Shown here piece after piece: positions 44,871-54,274 of a stretch of 64,000 bases of DNA. The translations under genes were made by a program, and so were the position numbers. The DNA comes from Sphingobacteriaceae bacterium. Its GTDB lineage: Bacteria > Bacteroidota > Bacteroidia > Sphingobacteriales > Sphingobacteriaceae. How positions within the stretch are numbered: position 1 is the stretch's first letter; the number at the start of each line of letters is the position of its first letter. The notes beneath the pieces are model-generated. The model did no database searches, was not told where the DNA came from, and saw nothing but the letters and a program-made list of their open reading frames with translations. The stretch spans positions 38,497-102,496 of the forward strand of contig JACMJM010000045.1 of NCBI GenBank assembly GCA_014380615.1, read 5' to 3'.

Positions 44871-45362
44871 ATGAAAAGAATGGTAGCCGTTTTTGCGTTA
44901 GCCGCAACATTTGCAGCTTGCAATAACAACTCGACAACGAGTTCGCAATTAAAAGCCGAAGCTTACAAACAGATTCGCGATAGTTTAAAACTAGACAGCT
45001 TTCAGCGCGCTGAGGCTAAGGAAATTGAAATAGCTGAAGAACGAGAGAGGATTCTTGCTTTGCAACAAGCCGCACCAGTTAGAGAAAGAGTGATATATGC
45101 CTCAAATTCTGCTCCGAGAAGAAGAACCTATGTGAAAGGAGTTTCAGAATCATATACTTATTCGCAACCACAGCCTGTTAGAAAAAAAGGCTGGAGCCAT
45201 GCCGCTAAGGGTGCCGCTATTGGTGCCGGAGCAGGTGCTATTACCGGAGTTTTGGTTGATAAAAAAGATGCCAGAGGTGCTATTATTGGTGGCGTAATTG
45301 GTGCGGGTACTGGTTATGCAATAGGCAGAGCCAAAGATCGCCGGACGGGCAGAATTCAATAA
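44871..45362 (+). CDS. Glycine-zipper lipoprotein
   Basis: A 163-residue envelope protein. The signal peptide ends at a lipobox-like LAATFAAC (C17), followed by a charged helical part, then glycine zippers (AAKGAAIGAGAGAITGVLVD and AIIGGVIGAGTGYAIGRA) and the basic end KDRRTGRIQ. YMGG/glycine-zipper lipoproteins of this form are common stress or envelope proteins. It ends before a strong terminator. Confidence 0.88.
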   Translation: MKRMVAVFALAATFAACNNNSTTSSQLKAEAYKQIRDSLKLDSFQRAEAKEIEIAEERERILALQQAAPVRERVIYASNSAPRRRTYVKGVSESYTYSQPQPVRKKGWSHAAKGAAIGAGAGAITGVLVDKKDARGAIIGGVIGAGTGYAIGRAKDRRTGRIQ

Positions 45363-45382
45363 TCTACAAGTAAATTGATATT

Positions 45383-45424
45383 CGAAAGCCTCTTCCAGTT
45401 TTTTGGGAGAGGCTTTCGTGTTTT
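45383..45424 (+). terminator. Terminator of the lipoprotein gene
   Basis: CGAAAGCCTCTTCC and GGGAGAGGCTTTCG form a 14-base stem (one mismatch or G-T) with an 8-base loop, followed by TGTTTT. Confidence 0.88.
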
Positions 45425-45462
45425 ATAACTTTCATAATTTACCTCGACTTTTTAAATAAAAT

Positions 45463-45493
45463 TTTGATGTTTTGATAAAAAAACATACCTTTA
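45463..45493 (+). promoter_or_regulatory. Bacteroidota-type promoter P1
   Basis: TTTG (45463-45466), a 19-base spacer, then TACCTTTA (45486-45493), one base from the TAnnTTTG consensus at -7. Confidence 0.5.
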
Positions 45494-45499
45494 AGAACC

Positions 45500-45551
45500 A
45501 AACTATCCAAATATGACCTAAAGCCTCCGTCTATCCGACGGAGGCTTTTTT
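45500..45551 (+). ncRNA. Candidate short RNA 1
   Basis: Predicted from promoter P1 and the terminator AAAGCCTCCGTC/GACGGAGGCTTT (12 perfect pairs, 5-base loop, T6) at 45520-45551. The expected RNA is about 50 bases; it has no obvious coding potential. Confidence 0.45.
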
Positions 45552-45608
45552 GCTTTACGTAACATTTAGATTACAATATTATTAACTTGATAATTTTTTG
45601 AAATATTC

Positions 45609-45638
45609 TTTGATATTTTGATAATTTATCTATCTTTG
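45609..45638 (+). promoter_or_regulatory. Bacteroidota-type promoter P2
   Basis: TTTG (45609-45612), an 18-base spacer, then a full-consensus TATCTTTG (45631-45638). It shares the context TTTGAT-TTTTGATAA with P1. Confidence 0.6.
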
Positions 45639-45644
45639 TGTTAG

Positions 45645-45702
45645 GTTTATAATTGGTTAGTTAAAAGGTCTTCATTCTCCCCGTTTGAAGATCTTTTCTT
45701 TT
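45645..45702 (+). ncRNA. Candidate short RNA 2
   Basis: Predicted from promoter P2 and a terminator-like hairpin AAAAGGTCTTC/GAAGATCTTTT (45663-45697, one G-T pair) followed by CTTTTT. The expected RNA is about 55-60 bases, with no open frame of note. Confidence 0.45.
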
Positions 45703-45750
45703 TAAGCCTTTCTATCCGTTTCAAATCCTCAGATACTTAATCTTTAAAAT

Positions 45751-45780
45751 AAAAAAGGCACAGCGTTAAAACCGTGCCTT
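45751..45780 (-). terminator. Terminator of the DUF2383 gene
   Basis: On the minus strand AAGGCACGG and CTGTGCCTT form a stem around an 8-base loop, followed by TTTTTT. Confidence 0.85.
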
Positions 45781-45800
45781 CGTTTTAGGGAAAGTAAATC

Positions 45801-46244
45801 CTACTTCTGAAAATCACGAAGCAGCTTAATTCTATCGTGCGAAGCTCTTAGTGCTTGTTTTTGTTGCGAAAGTAAGGCTTGAACATCCGAGGGTAGGTTT
45901 CCGGCAGCTAAAGCAGTATCGTAGGCTTTTTGGGCGGCATCTTCACCAAATTCGCAATTCTCTAAAACTGCTTTACGGTCGTGTCCGGTAAAAACAGCTT
46001 TTACGTCCATCCATACTCTATATATTTTACCGCTATTAGTTGTGTCATTGTCGGGATTGGCACCAGCCGATACCAATTGAGATTTATATCCCGTACTTTC
46101 ATGGATCATTCCCGAAAATAGTTCTTTCAAATCATCATCACCATCTTTTAATTCTTTAACGGCACGTTCGTAGCCCACAATCCGATCGTTATTTATCTGA
46201 ACTAAGTCGTTCAATACTTCGGTTGTCATTTCGGTAGTTTCCAT
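45801..46244 (-). CDS. PA2169/DUF2383 family four-helix protein
   Basis: A 147-residue ferritin-like helical protein. EVLNDLVQINNDRIVGYERA and LFSGMIHESTGYKSQL are typical of DUF2383. Members are stress-associated and of unknown reaction. It stands as a single gene with its own terminator. Confidence 0.9.
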   Translation of the reverse strand: METTEMTTEVLNDLVQINNDRIVGYERAVKELKDGDDDLKELFSGMIHESTGYKSQLVSAGANPDNDTTNSGKIYRVWMDVKAVFTGHDRKAVLENCEFGEDAAQKAYDTALAAGNLPSDVQALLSQQKQALRASHDRIKLLRDFQK

Positions 46245-46307
46245 AATTGATAGATTTTTAATTAATTACGACAACCATAACAATTACTGTTCCAAAGAAA
46301 TAAGGTG

Positions 46308-47630
46308 CTATTGGTGTTCTAAAAACCCCAGGTCGGGTTTTTCACCCTTGTACGGAAAGCCAATATCAACACCGGCATCAATCAGATCACTGTTTTTTTT
46401 CAGTCGCATAAAATTCACTTCCGGTAAACTTCCATCCGCTTTGCGTGGCTTAACAAGTTCATCTTCATCCAGGCTTAAAAAATCTTTAGCCTCAACTTTT
46501 ACCCGGAGTGTAAAATAGTTATCGCTGATATCCGATTCTGCGGTATCTAATTTATCCATTTCTTTAGACCGGGCCATAAAACCCAAATTGTTTCGCATTT
46601 TATGCCCATAGCCGGGAACATCAGTTTTATTATCCCGTAAACGGCTTAACATGTTAAAGTTAGTGCCGTTGTTATATGCTGAGTTATTATACCAATCGCT
46701 GCCCGAAATATGATGGTTTGAGTAAAATCCGCTTGCTTTATTCTTTACCGCAAGGCAAAATCTGATGGTATTTCGGGGGATAGGGTTTGGCAAGGCATCA
46801 ACTGATCTTCCGCCGTATCCCCCGGCTTTAAATCCGTTTCCATCTGCCAGACTTTTAAATTTAGGTGAATAGCCATTGTACATCGCCCAGCAATTCTCAA
46901 AAATAACGGGTTCAAAAGAACTGATGCAATCGTAGCCGTCATCACTATTGAACCAGGCGCGGCAAGCTCTGAAAATATTATTTACATCTCCTTTTTTGCC
47001 GTGGCAACCAAAGCCGTCGGTATTGCCGCCTTTTCCACCTTCAGATGTGTAATCATAATTGTTATAGGCGTCGCAGTTCAGGATCAGATTATTGGATCCG
47101 GCGAGCAAATAGAAGCCTATGGCCTGACCATCGTGCATGCTTAATTGCTCGTAAATATTGTTACTGCCGTGGTTTTGGAAACATTCTGATTGAGTATGGT
47201 TCAGCAAAGTAACTTGTACGCCTACCACTTCAAATCCTTTTAGATGAATGTATGAGCCTGATACATAAAACGCGATTACACGGGTTTGGGGCTTTACATC
47301 GGAGTAATTAAAAACGGGTCTTTCGCCCGGATAGGCCCAATACTTAATGCTCGCACCCTCTTTGCCGCTTTTGTTGAGATAGGTTACATACGAATAGATC
47401 CCTTGTTTTCTGGCTATCTGAGATTCGGACATGGCGTAATTACCTCCACGGATATAAACCGTATCACCGGCATTAACTACCTCCTGAGATTTTTGTATGC
47501 TGGCGAATGGTTCTTTTATCGTACCCGGATTTTTGTCTGACCCATTTACCGCCACAAAGTAAGTTAACGAATAGGATTCCAGTGCCAAAGCAAACAGGAG
47601 TGAAAACAGAAGCGCGGCTTTTCTCATCAT
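46308..47630 (-). CDS. Right-handed beta-helix protein, PL9-like pectate lyase
   Basis: A 440-residue secreted protein. The signal peptide is MRKAALLFSLLFALALESYS. The mature part starts YFVAVNGSDKNPGTIKEPFA, the usual beta-helix entry, and carries NCDAYNNYDY, GNTDGFGCHG and FNSDDGYDCI, which match the calcium-binding aspartate region of polysaccharide lyase family 9. It should cleave pectate-like polymers. A start at 47651 (TTG) is possible but gives a longer pre-signal. It is not in a SusCD locus here. Confidence 0.85.
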   Translation of the reverse strand: MMRKAALLFSLLFALALESYSLTYFVAVNGSDKNPGTIKEPFASIQKSQEVVNAGDTVYIRGGNYAMSESQIARKQGIYSYVTYLNKSGKEGASIKYWAYPGERPVFNYSDVKPQTRVIAFYVSGSYIHLKGFEVVGVQVTLLNHTQSECFQNHGSNNIYEQLSMHDGQAIGFYLLAGSNNLILNCDAYNNYDYTSEGGKGGNTDGFGCHGKKGDVNNIFRACRAWFNSDDGYDCISSFEPVIFENCWAMYNGYSPKFKSLADGNGFKAGGYGGRSVDALPNPIPRNTIRFCLAVKNKASGFYSNHHISGSDWYNNSAYNNGTNFNMLSRLRDNKTDVPGYGHKMRNNLGFMARSKEMDKLDTAESDISDNYFTLRVKVEAKDFLSLDEDELVKPRKADGSLPEVNFMRLKKNSDLIDAGVDIGFPYKGEKPDLGFLEHQ

Positions 47631-47707
47631 CAGGTTGTTTATTAAATACAAAGATGTAATAAGCGAGGCAGACCTTTTGTAAAATTGTGCTGACTGGAAT
47701 TTATTGA

Positions 47708-47926
47708 TTACTGGTTAAACTTGCTTTCAATGTAAAGGTCTTCTACTTTTTTACGAGCCCAGGGTGTTTTACGCAGAAATGTTAAGCTTGATTTTATGCC
47801 TGGATTAGTAACAAAGCAGTTAATGCGGATTAGCCGGGCCAATTCTTTCCATCCATAATGTTCCACCAGAGAATTTAGAATCATTTCGAGTGTTTTGCCA
47901 TGCAGAGGGTTGTTTTTTTGCTCCAT
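47708..47926 (-). CDS. VF530 family DNA-binding protein
   Basis: A 72-residue protein. [20 protein letters not shown] and [20 protein letters not shown] are diagnostic of VF530 (DUF2132), a double-stranded DNA-binding helical family of unknown role. Single gene. Confidence 0.93.
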   Translation of the reverse strand: MEQKNNPLHGKTLEMILNSLVEHYGWKELARLIRINCFVTNPGIKSSLTFLRKTPWARKKVEDLYIESKFNQ

Positions 47927-48035
47927 ATCTAATTTCCGGATGGGGGCAAATAAAAGAAAAATTAAATCAATAAGATATGTTAGTTCTTAAATCGTCATTT
48001 GTGTAGGGGATATACTCTGTAATTATTCAACTATT

Positions 48036-49259
48036 ATGCGTCGTGTAAGTTTTTTACCGGTGATAGTTATTGTACTAATAGCTTTATTACTGGATTGGTA
48101 TGTTTTTCAAGGAGTTAAAGCATTAAGCTTTGCTGAGAGTGATAAAGTACAACGTTTCGTGTACTTAATGTTTTGGACCGGTTCTGTTTCTCTATTGGCA
48201 GCTTTCGTATTTAATTTTTACAAAGCAATTCCTACCGGGAAGTTTACGCTATTATTCAACATCGTATTTAATGCCTTCCTCACAATTTTCATCACCAAGC
48301 TGGTTTTTGTGTTGGTGCTTTTTTTCGAGGATCTTTATCGCATCGGGGCAAGTGTTCTGGCTTACTATCCTCCACGCTCAACACTGGTTAGTCAGGTTGC
48401 TTTACTGCTTGCTGCCATCCCGTTCTTTTCATTTCTTTTTGGTGTTACACGCGGAAAGTATCATTATAAAGTGCGTCGAACAATCGTGTATCTTGACGAT
48501 TTGCCCTCTAAGTTTGAAGGCTTCACCATTACACAAATTTCGGATGTACATTCGGGTAGCCTAGACAGTGTAAAAGGCGTGCAGCGTGGTATCGATTTGA
48601 TAAATGCCCAGCAATCAGACCTTTTTGTTTTTACCGGTGATCTGGTAAATAATCAGGCTTCCGAGATCGAGCCCTGGATTGATATTTTCGGGCAGATTAA
48701 AGCAAAGGCGGGCAAGTTCTCCATCTTGGGAAACCACGATTACGGCGATTATATGCGCTGGGATAGCCCCGAGGAAAAAGCACAGAACCTTATGCGTTTG
48801 AAAGACAACCACCGCAAGCTTGGATTCAGGCTTTTACTGGATGAGAATGTTGTAATCGAAAAAGAGGGGCAGAGCATCGTATTGCTTGGTGTAGAAAACT
48901 GGGGCCTTGGCTTCGGCCAGCGCGGTAATTTGAACAAAGCATTGGCTGGCGTACGTACTGATTCGGTTAAACTGCTGCTCTCGCACGATCCCTCACATTG
49001 GGATGCGGAAGTGAAGAAACATCCGGCAAAAATTCATCTTACTCTATCAGGGCATACCCACGGAATGCAATTTGGTATTGAACTGTTTGGGTTTAAATGG
49101 AGCCCCGTAAAGTACCGGTATCCGAATTGGGCGGGCTTAGCCAGCGAAAACGGCAGGTATTTGTATGTGAACAGGGGTTTTGGATTTTTAGGATTTGCGG
49201 GTAGGGTGGGGATTTGGCCTGAGATAACGGTGATAGAATTGAGGAAGGCTGTGGAGTGA
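48036..49259 (+). CDS. Membrane-anchored metallophosphoesterase, YkuE/YaeI-like
   Basis: A 407-residue protein. Four hydrophobic segments occupy residues 1-145. The phosphoesterase domain follows with the metal ligands QISDVHSG, FTGDLVNNQ, GNHDYGDY, LLSHDPSHW and LSGHTHGMQFG. It probably hydrolyses phosphoesters such as UDP-diacylglucosamine at the membrane; the substrate is not certain. Confidence 0.93.
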   Translation: MRRVSFLPVIVIVLIALLLDWYVFQGVKALSFAESDKVQRFVYLMFWTGSVSLLAAFVFNFYKAIPTGKFTLLFNIVFNAFLTIFITKLVFVLVLFFEDLYRIGASVLAYYPPRSTLVSQVALLLAAIPFFSFLFGVTRGKYHYKVRRTIVYLDDLPSKFEGFTITQISDVHSGSLDSVKGVQRGIDLINAQQSDLFVFTGDLVNNQASEIEPWIDIFGQIKAKAGKFSILGNHDYGDYMRWDSPEEKAQNLMRLKDNHRKLGFRLLLDENVVIEKEGQSIVLLGVENWGLGFGQRGNLNKALAGVRTDSVKLLLSHDPSHWDAEVKKHPAKIHLTLSGHTHGMQFGIELFGFKWSPVKYRYPNWAGLASENGRYLYVNRGFGFLGFAGRVGIWPEITVIELRKAVE

Positions 49260-49366
49260 AACCTGGGTCGATTATTTTTTTCAAAACCATTTAAATAAGC
49301 GATTTGCATCTCCCGTTTCCTGAACTGGAGGTATAGTTTTGGGTAAACCTCATACCCTCTCTGCTT

Positions 49367-49398
49367 TCGGCATCTCTCCCAAAGGGCGAGAATGCCGA
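49367..49398. repeat. Hairpin in the 262-base gap 49260-49521
   Basis: TCGGCAT-(c)-TCTC and GCGAGA-ATGCCGA pair around CCAAAGG. The surrounding words CTCTCTGC, GGGCGAGA and CTCTCCCC suggest a dispersed repeat. No gene is seen in the gap. Confidence 0.5.
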
Positions 49399-49521
49399 CC
49401 GCTCCAATGCAAAACGTCATAATCACTCTCCCCGTCATTTAGAATATACAGGAAAAATCCCACTGTAAAATAATCCCCTCAAAGGGTTGATTACGAAATC
49501 CCAATATCATACCTTAGTTTT

Positions 49522-50496
49522 ATGAAACACATTTCAATCCTAGTTCCGAAGGGTGCGATTTTGGGAAGCCTTGAAGGTTCGCGGCAATTGTTTACTCAGG
49601 TAAATGAGTTTTTTAAAGCGAAGGGGGCACCGGCACTGTTCGATGTGCATTTAGTAGGGCTTACTAAAGAGACACCCTTAAGCGGTGGTTCTTTTACTGC
49701 CAACACTAAGTATCTTATTAAGGATGTTAAAAAAACCGACCTCATCATTATTCCGGCTATAGACGGTGATATAGTTGAGGGTATAGAAAAAAATAAAGCG
49801 TTTCTTCTCTGGATCGTAGAGCAATACCAGGGTGGGGCAGAAGTGGCCAGCCTTTGCCTCGGTGCTTTTTTGCTGGCTTCAACAGGTTTAATAAACGGAC
49901 GCAAATGCGCTACACACTGGATGGCTGAGGGGGCTTTCCGGTCGATGTTTCCTGAAGTAACACTGGTTACCGAAAAAGTGATTACCGACGAAAAGGGAAT
50001 CTACTCCAGCGGCGGAGCATTCTCCTACCTTAACCTGATTCTCTATTTGATTGAAAAATACGCCGGACGTGAAATAGCTATTCTCGCCGCAAAGGTATTC
50101 GCCATAGAAATTGAACGCGAAAATCAATTGTCGTTTACTATTTTCCAGGGACAAAAGGGCCATGAAGATGAGCAGATAAGAAAGGCACAGGAGTTTATCG
50201 AAAAGAATTTTCACGAAAGAATTACGGTTGACCAACTGGCTTCGATGTTTGCTTTGGGACGGCGAAATCTGGAACGACGTTTTAAAAAGGCTACCTCGAA
50301 TACAGTAGTTGAATACATTCAACGGGTGAAAATTGAGGCTGCAAAAATGAGCCTCGAATCGTCGAGAGAGAATATTAATGAGGTTATGTATAAAGTTGGT
50401 TATACAGACACAAAAGCTTTTCGCAGTACCTTTAAGAAGTTTACCGGACTATCGCCCATTCAATACAAGGGTAAATATAACCGGATGATGAACTGA
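49522..50496 (+). CDS. GlxA-type AraC regulator with DJ-1/PfpI domain
   Basis: A 324-residue regulator. Residues 1-180 are a DJ-1/PfpI-like domain (ASLCLGAFLLASTGLINGRK with the elbow cysteine, ATHWMAEGAF). Residues 220-320 are two AraC helix-turn-helix units (ITVDQLASMFALGRRNLERR and INEVMYKVGYTDTKAFRSTF). It may regulate the MFS transporter gene 200 bases downstream. Confidence 0.93.
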   Translation: MKHISILVPKGAILGSLEGSRQLFTQVNEFFKAKGAPALFDVHLVGLTKETPLSGGSFTANTKYLIKDVKKTDLIIIPAIDGDIVEGIEKNKAFLLWIVEQYQGGAEVASLCLGAFLLASTGLINGRKCATHWMAEGAFRSMFPEVTLVTEKVITDEKGIYSSGGAFSYLNLILYLIEKYAGREIAILAAKVFAIEIERENQLSFTIFQGQKGHEDEQIRKAQEFIEKNFHERITVDQLASMFALGRRNLERRFKKATSNTVVEYIQRVKIEAAKMSLESSRENINEVMYKVGYTDTKAFRSTFKKFTGLSPIQYKGKYNRMMN

Positions 50497-50698
50497 CAAA
50501 ACCATTTGCTGGTCAATTAATTATACTGAACCGTAATTCTAGACTCCGGTTTAAAAGCTAGGAATCATTGTTTAAGATTGCTTGACCCTGTAAGCCATTG
50601 CTTTTGGCTGCATTAATTTGATAAATACACCGTTCTGTCACGTTTTGTAGTTAATTCCTCTCTTTACCTGCCATTTATTTAATTTGGCGGTAACGCGT

Positions 50699-51916
50699 AT
50701 GAATCTTAAAGAGAAAATTATTTTACTATTACTTGCGGCGATCAACTTTACCCATATTCTTGATTTTATGATCATGATGCCTTTGGGTAATTACCTTATG
50801 CCGTATTTCGACATATCCTCGCAGCAGTTTTCGATGCTGGTTGCCGCTTATACCTTTAGTGCGGGAATTTCCGGATTTCTCGCGGCTTTTTTTGTAGATA
50901 ATTACGACCGTAAACGAGTGTTGCTGTTTGGCTATATCGGTTTCCTGGTAGGTACTTTATGCTGTGCCCTGGCTCCTTCGTATTTCATTTTGCTGGCATC
51001 CAGAATTTTGGCAGGCGTATTCGGGGGATTAATTGGTGCCCAGGTATTATCTATTGTGGCAGATCTGATTCCGTACGAACGACGGGGAACAGCTATGGGA
51101 ATTATTATGGCAGCCTTTTCGGTTGCGTCTGTATTTGGAGTTCCTTTTTCCCTGTATCTGGCAAATATTTTTAATTGGCACGGTCCGTTTTTCTTTGTTG
51201 CCGGACTGGGTGTTCTTCTTGTGCCCTTTTTGATGCGCTATTTACCTAAAATGGATGCTCATACCAGGGAAAGGCAGGGCGGAAAAGTAAATCCGCTGGT
51301 GTTATTAAAAGATATTGGTGGTGATAAAAATCAATTACTGGCCCTGGCCTTATCGGCCTCCATTATGCTGGGACACTTTATTATCATCCCGTTTTTAAAT
51401 CCTTTTATGGAATTCAACATGGGATTCAGCAAAACACAAACACCAATGGTTTACCTCGTAGGCGGCGCGCTTACCTTTTTTACCTCGCCTATGATGGGCG
51501 TGGTAGCCGACAAAATAGGGAAGCAACGTTTGTTTGTAACTATGGCTTTATTAGCCATAATTCCAATTGCTATCATTACAAATCTTCCTCCAATCCCTTT
51601 TACGTTGGTGCTGTGTGTTACCGGCTTTTGGTTTGTAGTTTCGTCGGGCCGAATGATACCCGCGCAGGCAATGGTGAGTAATGTGGTATCCCCCGAGCGT
51701 CGCGGGAGCTTTATGAGTATAAATTCTTCGGTGCAACAGATTTTTGTGGGCTTGGCATCTGTGTTGTCGGGTATTATTGTTGTTAAAACACCTTCAAACG
51801 CTATCCTTAATTATGAAGTTACCGGCTATATCAGTATCGCGATTACTTTTGTAAGTATTTTTTTTGTCTCTAAGTTGAATACCAGACTTAAGCGAAAAGA
51901 GGTGGCCGTGGTATGA
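50699..51916 (+). CDS. MFS transporter, drug-efflux type
   Basis: A 405-residue protein with 12 membrane segments. FTHILDFMIMMPLGNYLMP, FLAAFFVDNYDRKRVLLFGY (motif A) and RRGTAMGIIMAAFSVASVFG place it in the DHA1-like exporters. The ATG at 50699 (MNLKEKI) is preferred over TTG at 50684. It follows a GlxA-type regulator. Confidence 0.9.
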   Translation: MNLKEKIILLLLAAINFTHILDFMIMMPLGNYLMPYFDISSQQFSMLVAAYTFSAGISGFLAAFFVDNYDRKRVLLFGYIGFLVGTLCCALAPSYFILLASRILAGVFGGLIGAQVLSIVADLIPYERRGTAMGIIMAAFSVASVFGVPFSLYLANIFNWHGPFFFVAGLGVLLVPFLMRYLPKMDAHTRERQGGKVNPLVLLKDIGGDKNQLLALALSASIMLGHFIIIPFLNPFMEFNMGFSKTQTPMVYLVGGALTFFTSPMMGVVADKIGKQRLFVTMALLAIIPIAIITNLPPIPFTLVLCVTGFWFVVSSGRMIPAQAMVSNVVSPERRGSFMSINSSVQQIFVGLASVLSGIIVVKTPSNAILNYEVTGYISIAITFVSIFFVSKLNTRLKRKEVAVV

Positions 51917-51963
51917 TCAGAAAAGAAGTAGGTTTAAAATTATAGTGTACATTAACTCTTTAA

Positions 51964-52386
51964 TTAAACGCCCCAGGCGGTGAGTACAAGGTTCCTTTCC
52001 CCACCCTGATTACGATGCTCGCAAAGGTAAATTCCCTGCCATATACCTAAGGCAAATTTCCCCTTGCTTACCGGAATTGTAACCGAACTTCCTAAAAGCG
52101 ACGCTTTAAGATGGGCAGGCATATCGTCCGATCCTTCATAATCATGCAGGTAATCCGGATCGTTTTCAGAAACGGTTTTGCTGAAATACATCTCAAAGTC
52201 GCTTCTCACCGTAGGGTCGGCATTTTCATTTATAGTTAAGGAAGCGGAAGTGTGCTGAATAAATATCTGGCAAAGGCCAATATTAAGTTCTGTAATCTCG
52301 GGGAAAGCGTTGATGATCTCGGAAGTAATTAAATGAAAGCCGCGCCTTCTCTCTCTTAGCTGAATAGGTTTTTGATACATTTTCAT
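51964..52386 (-). CDS. YjbQ family protein
   Basis: A 140-residue UPF0047 protein. IFIQHTSASLTINENADPTV, DMPAHLKASLLGSSVTIPV and GKFALGIWQGIYLCEHR contain the conserved residues of the family, which has weak thiamine-phosphate synthase activity. The ATG at 52386 (MKMYQKPIQL) is preferred over an upstream TTG. Confidence 0.92.
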   Translation of the reverse strand: MKMYQKPIQLRERRRGFHLITSEIINAFPEITELNIGLCQIFIQHTSASLTINENADPTVRSDFEMYFSKTVSENDPDYLHDYEGSDDMPAHLKASLLGSSVTIPVSKGKFALGIWQGIYLCEHRNQGGERNLVLTAWGV

Positions 52387-52517
52387 CGCCAAACTCAAAA
52401 ACCCTAAGTTACTAATAAGTGAAGAAAAAAAACGGGCTTAGTGACTGTAAACAGGAGCCGGAGACTCCTGTTAAACTTAGGTATATATTGGTATAATGTT
52501 TTTATCTTTTTGTAAAT

Positions 52518-52649
52518 GAGGCTGTCTCAAAAGTCGGAAACATTTATATTCTTGGCGTCAGGCTGATCCGCCTTTGGCGTACTCTTGACTTCGTAGAAAC
52601 AATCTTTCGACAGGCTCAAAGATGGCCACAGCGAATTTGAGACAGCTTC
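52518..52649. repeat. MITE-like repeat with GAGGCTGTCTCAAAA ends
   Basis: The left end GAGGCTGTCTCAAAA and the right end GAATTTGAGACAGCTTC are inverted. Inside are CGGAAACATTTATATTCTTGG, GGCGTCAGGCTGA and TTTCGACAGGCTCAAA, shared with copies at 42424-42703 and 61303-61460. 132 bases, no gene. Confidence 0.78.
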
Positions 52650-52652
52650 GCT

Positions 52653-52850
52653 TTAATTAAGCGATATGTTCCAATAGAAACCCTGGGCACCTTTGCTTTT
52701 TTGTGCCAGGTAAATGATTTTTCGATTGTTTACAAGAACTTCATCCTTTATAGTGGATACACTATTGTGTTTTGGATCAGGAAGTTTCCGTAAAATAAAG
52801 TCGATAGTTTCGGTTAATTCAAGGCTCGATTTTGTAGCACTTTTTCTCAT
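52653..52850 (-). CDS. Hypothetical protein
   Basis: A 65-residue basic protein (ETIDFILRKLPDPKHN, VLVNNRKIIYLAQKSKG). It starts at ATG 52850 and ends 3 bases from the repeat above. No family recognised. Codon use is ordinary for the window. The following gap 52851-53379 is AT-rich and shows no further gene. Confidence 0.5.
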   Translation of the reverse strand: MRKSATKSSLELTETIDFILRKLPDPKHNSVSTIKDEVLVNNRKIIYLAQKSKGAQGFYWNISLN

Positions 52851-53379
52851 GGGTATTAAAATTGATTTATGTTTTGTATATCTGTTGTTTCTGTAATTGC
52901 TCAGCCTTTATCCATTGTAACACAGCAGAAAGCTCTGGTAGATGCTTAAATATTGGTGTTCTTAATGTATTTGTTTGAACGCACACTTAACCGGTATATT
53001 TCGTTTTAATAAAAAAATCTTAAATGAATGAGAGGGACTGCGCAGTACAATTAGTTCAGCCTTTTTAAAACCCATGAATACTTCCGATAGCAAAAAGCTT
53101 TTCTCTTTCCCATATGGGTAGATAAGCAACAAAAGAATTATTAGAAGGTTTTAAGGAATTTAATTTAATTGATTCGCTTATATTTTCGAGCAAACAATGA
53201 GTTTTATTTCTTGTTTAATTAATATACAATGTAACTTTGTAAAGTATAAACCAAAATTCCGAATTTCTTTTCGTTGCACTATTTCCCCGTCGGGGGTATT
53301 ATAGGATATGTTGTGATTGAACAATAATTCGGATGCTTTTATAAACCGGTAAACCAAAATTTATTGAGCGAATTTTTTC

Positions 53380-54255
53380 ATGGCCCCTTTCTTGTTAAAA
53401 GTACCGATTGCATTAAATCAGTCGTTTAGTATCCGTACCGATGTTGGCATATGCTATAGAAATGAATGGCATTACCATTCGGAAATAGAAATACTTTATA
53501 TCCTTAAAGGGAACGTATCCGGCCGTATAGGGGATACTGTGTACAATATTAAAACTGGCGATTTGTTTTTATTGGGTTCAAACCTCCCGCATATGATAAT
53601 GGCAGAAGAGCAGGATGGACAGAAAGATGATTTTGAAGCAATAGTAATACATTTTTCTCCTGCCATTTTAAGTGAGTTTTTAAGTTTGCCGGAAAATAGA
53701 TCACTTGTTGCCCTATTAAAAAAAGAGTCGTTAAGCCTTGATATAAAAGGAAACGCCCGAAGTATAGTGGTAGATTTAATTAAGGCACTGCTCTTTGCTG
53801 TAAACACTCAAAGGCTGATATATCTTTTGCAAATTCTGCAAGCTGTCTCAGAGTCTAAACACGATTGTACCCCCATCTCGTCTGCTTCCTTTAAATCCAC
53901 CCATGCTCATGAAGAACATCGTTTAAACAAAGTATTTAACTATACTGTAGAACATTATTTACATGAAATAAGCCTGAAAGAAATTGCGGAAGTAATACAT
54001 ATGACTCCCCATTCGTTTTGCAGGTATTTTAAATCGCGCACCAATAAAACATATTCGCAGTTACTTATAGAGATGCGTGTAAATCATGCCTGTAAATTAT
54101 TAAAGGAGACTGAACTGAGCATTGCTGAAGTTTCAATAAATAGCGGATATATGAATTTTTCGAATTTTAACAGGCATTTTAAAGAGCTTGTATCGAAAAC
54201 TCCAATGGAATATCGAAAATCATACAACTCTTTCAGCAAAACTCCCGCTTCTTAA
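53380..54255 (+). CDS. AraC family transcriptional regulator with cupin sensor
   Basis: A 291-residue regulator. The N-terminal cupin (EWHYHSEIEILYILKGNVSG, TGDLFLLGSNLPHM) precedes two helix-turn-helix units (ISLKEIAEVIHMTPHSFCRY and SIAEVSINSGYMNFSNFNRH). Such proteins usually control carbohydrate uptake. It stands alone, convergent with an NAD-binding protein gene. Confidence 0.93.
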   Translation: MAPFLLKVPIALNQSFSIRTDVGICYRNEWHYHSEIEILYILKGNVSGRIGDTVYNIKTGDLFLLGSNLPHMIMAEEQDGQKDDFEAIVIHFSPAILSEFLSLPENRSLVALLKKESLSLDIKGNARSIVVDLIKALLFAVNTQRLIYLLQILQAVSESKHDCTPISSASFKSTHAHEEHRLNKVFNYTVEHYLHEISLKEIAEVIHMTPHSFCRYFKSRTNKTYSQLLIEMRVNHACKLLKETELSIAEVSINSGYMNFSNFNRHFKELVSKTPMEYRKSYNSFSKTPAS

Positions 54256-54274
54256 AGCAGGGTAAACCAGCCGT

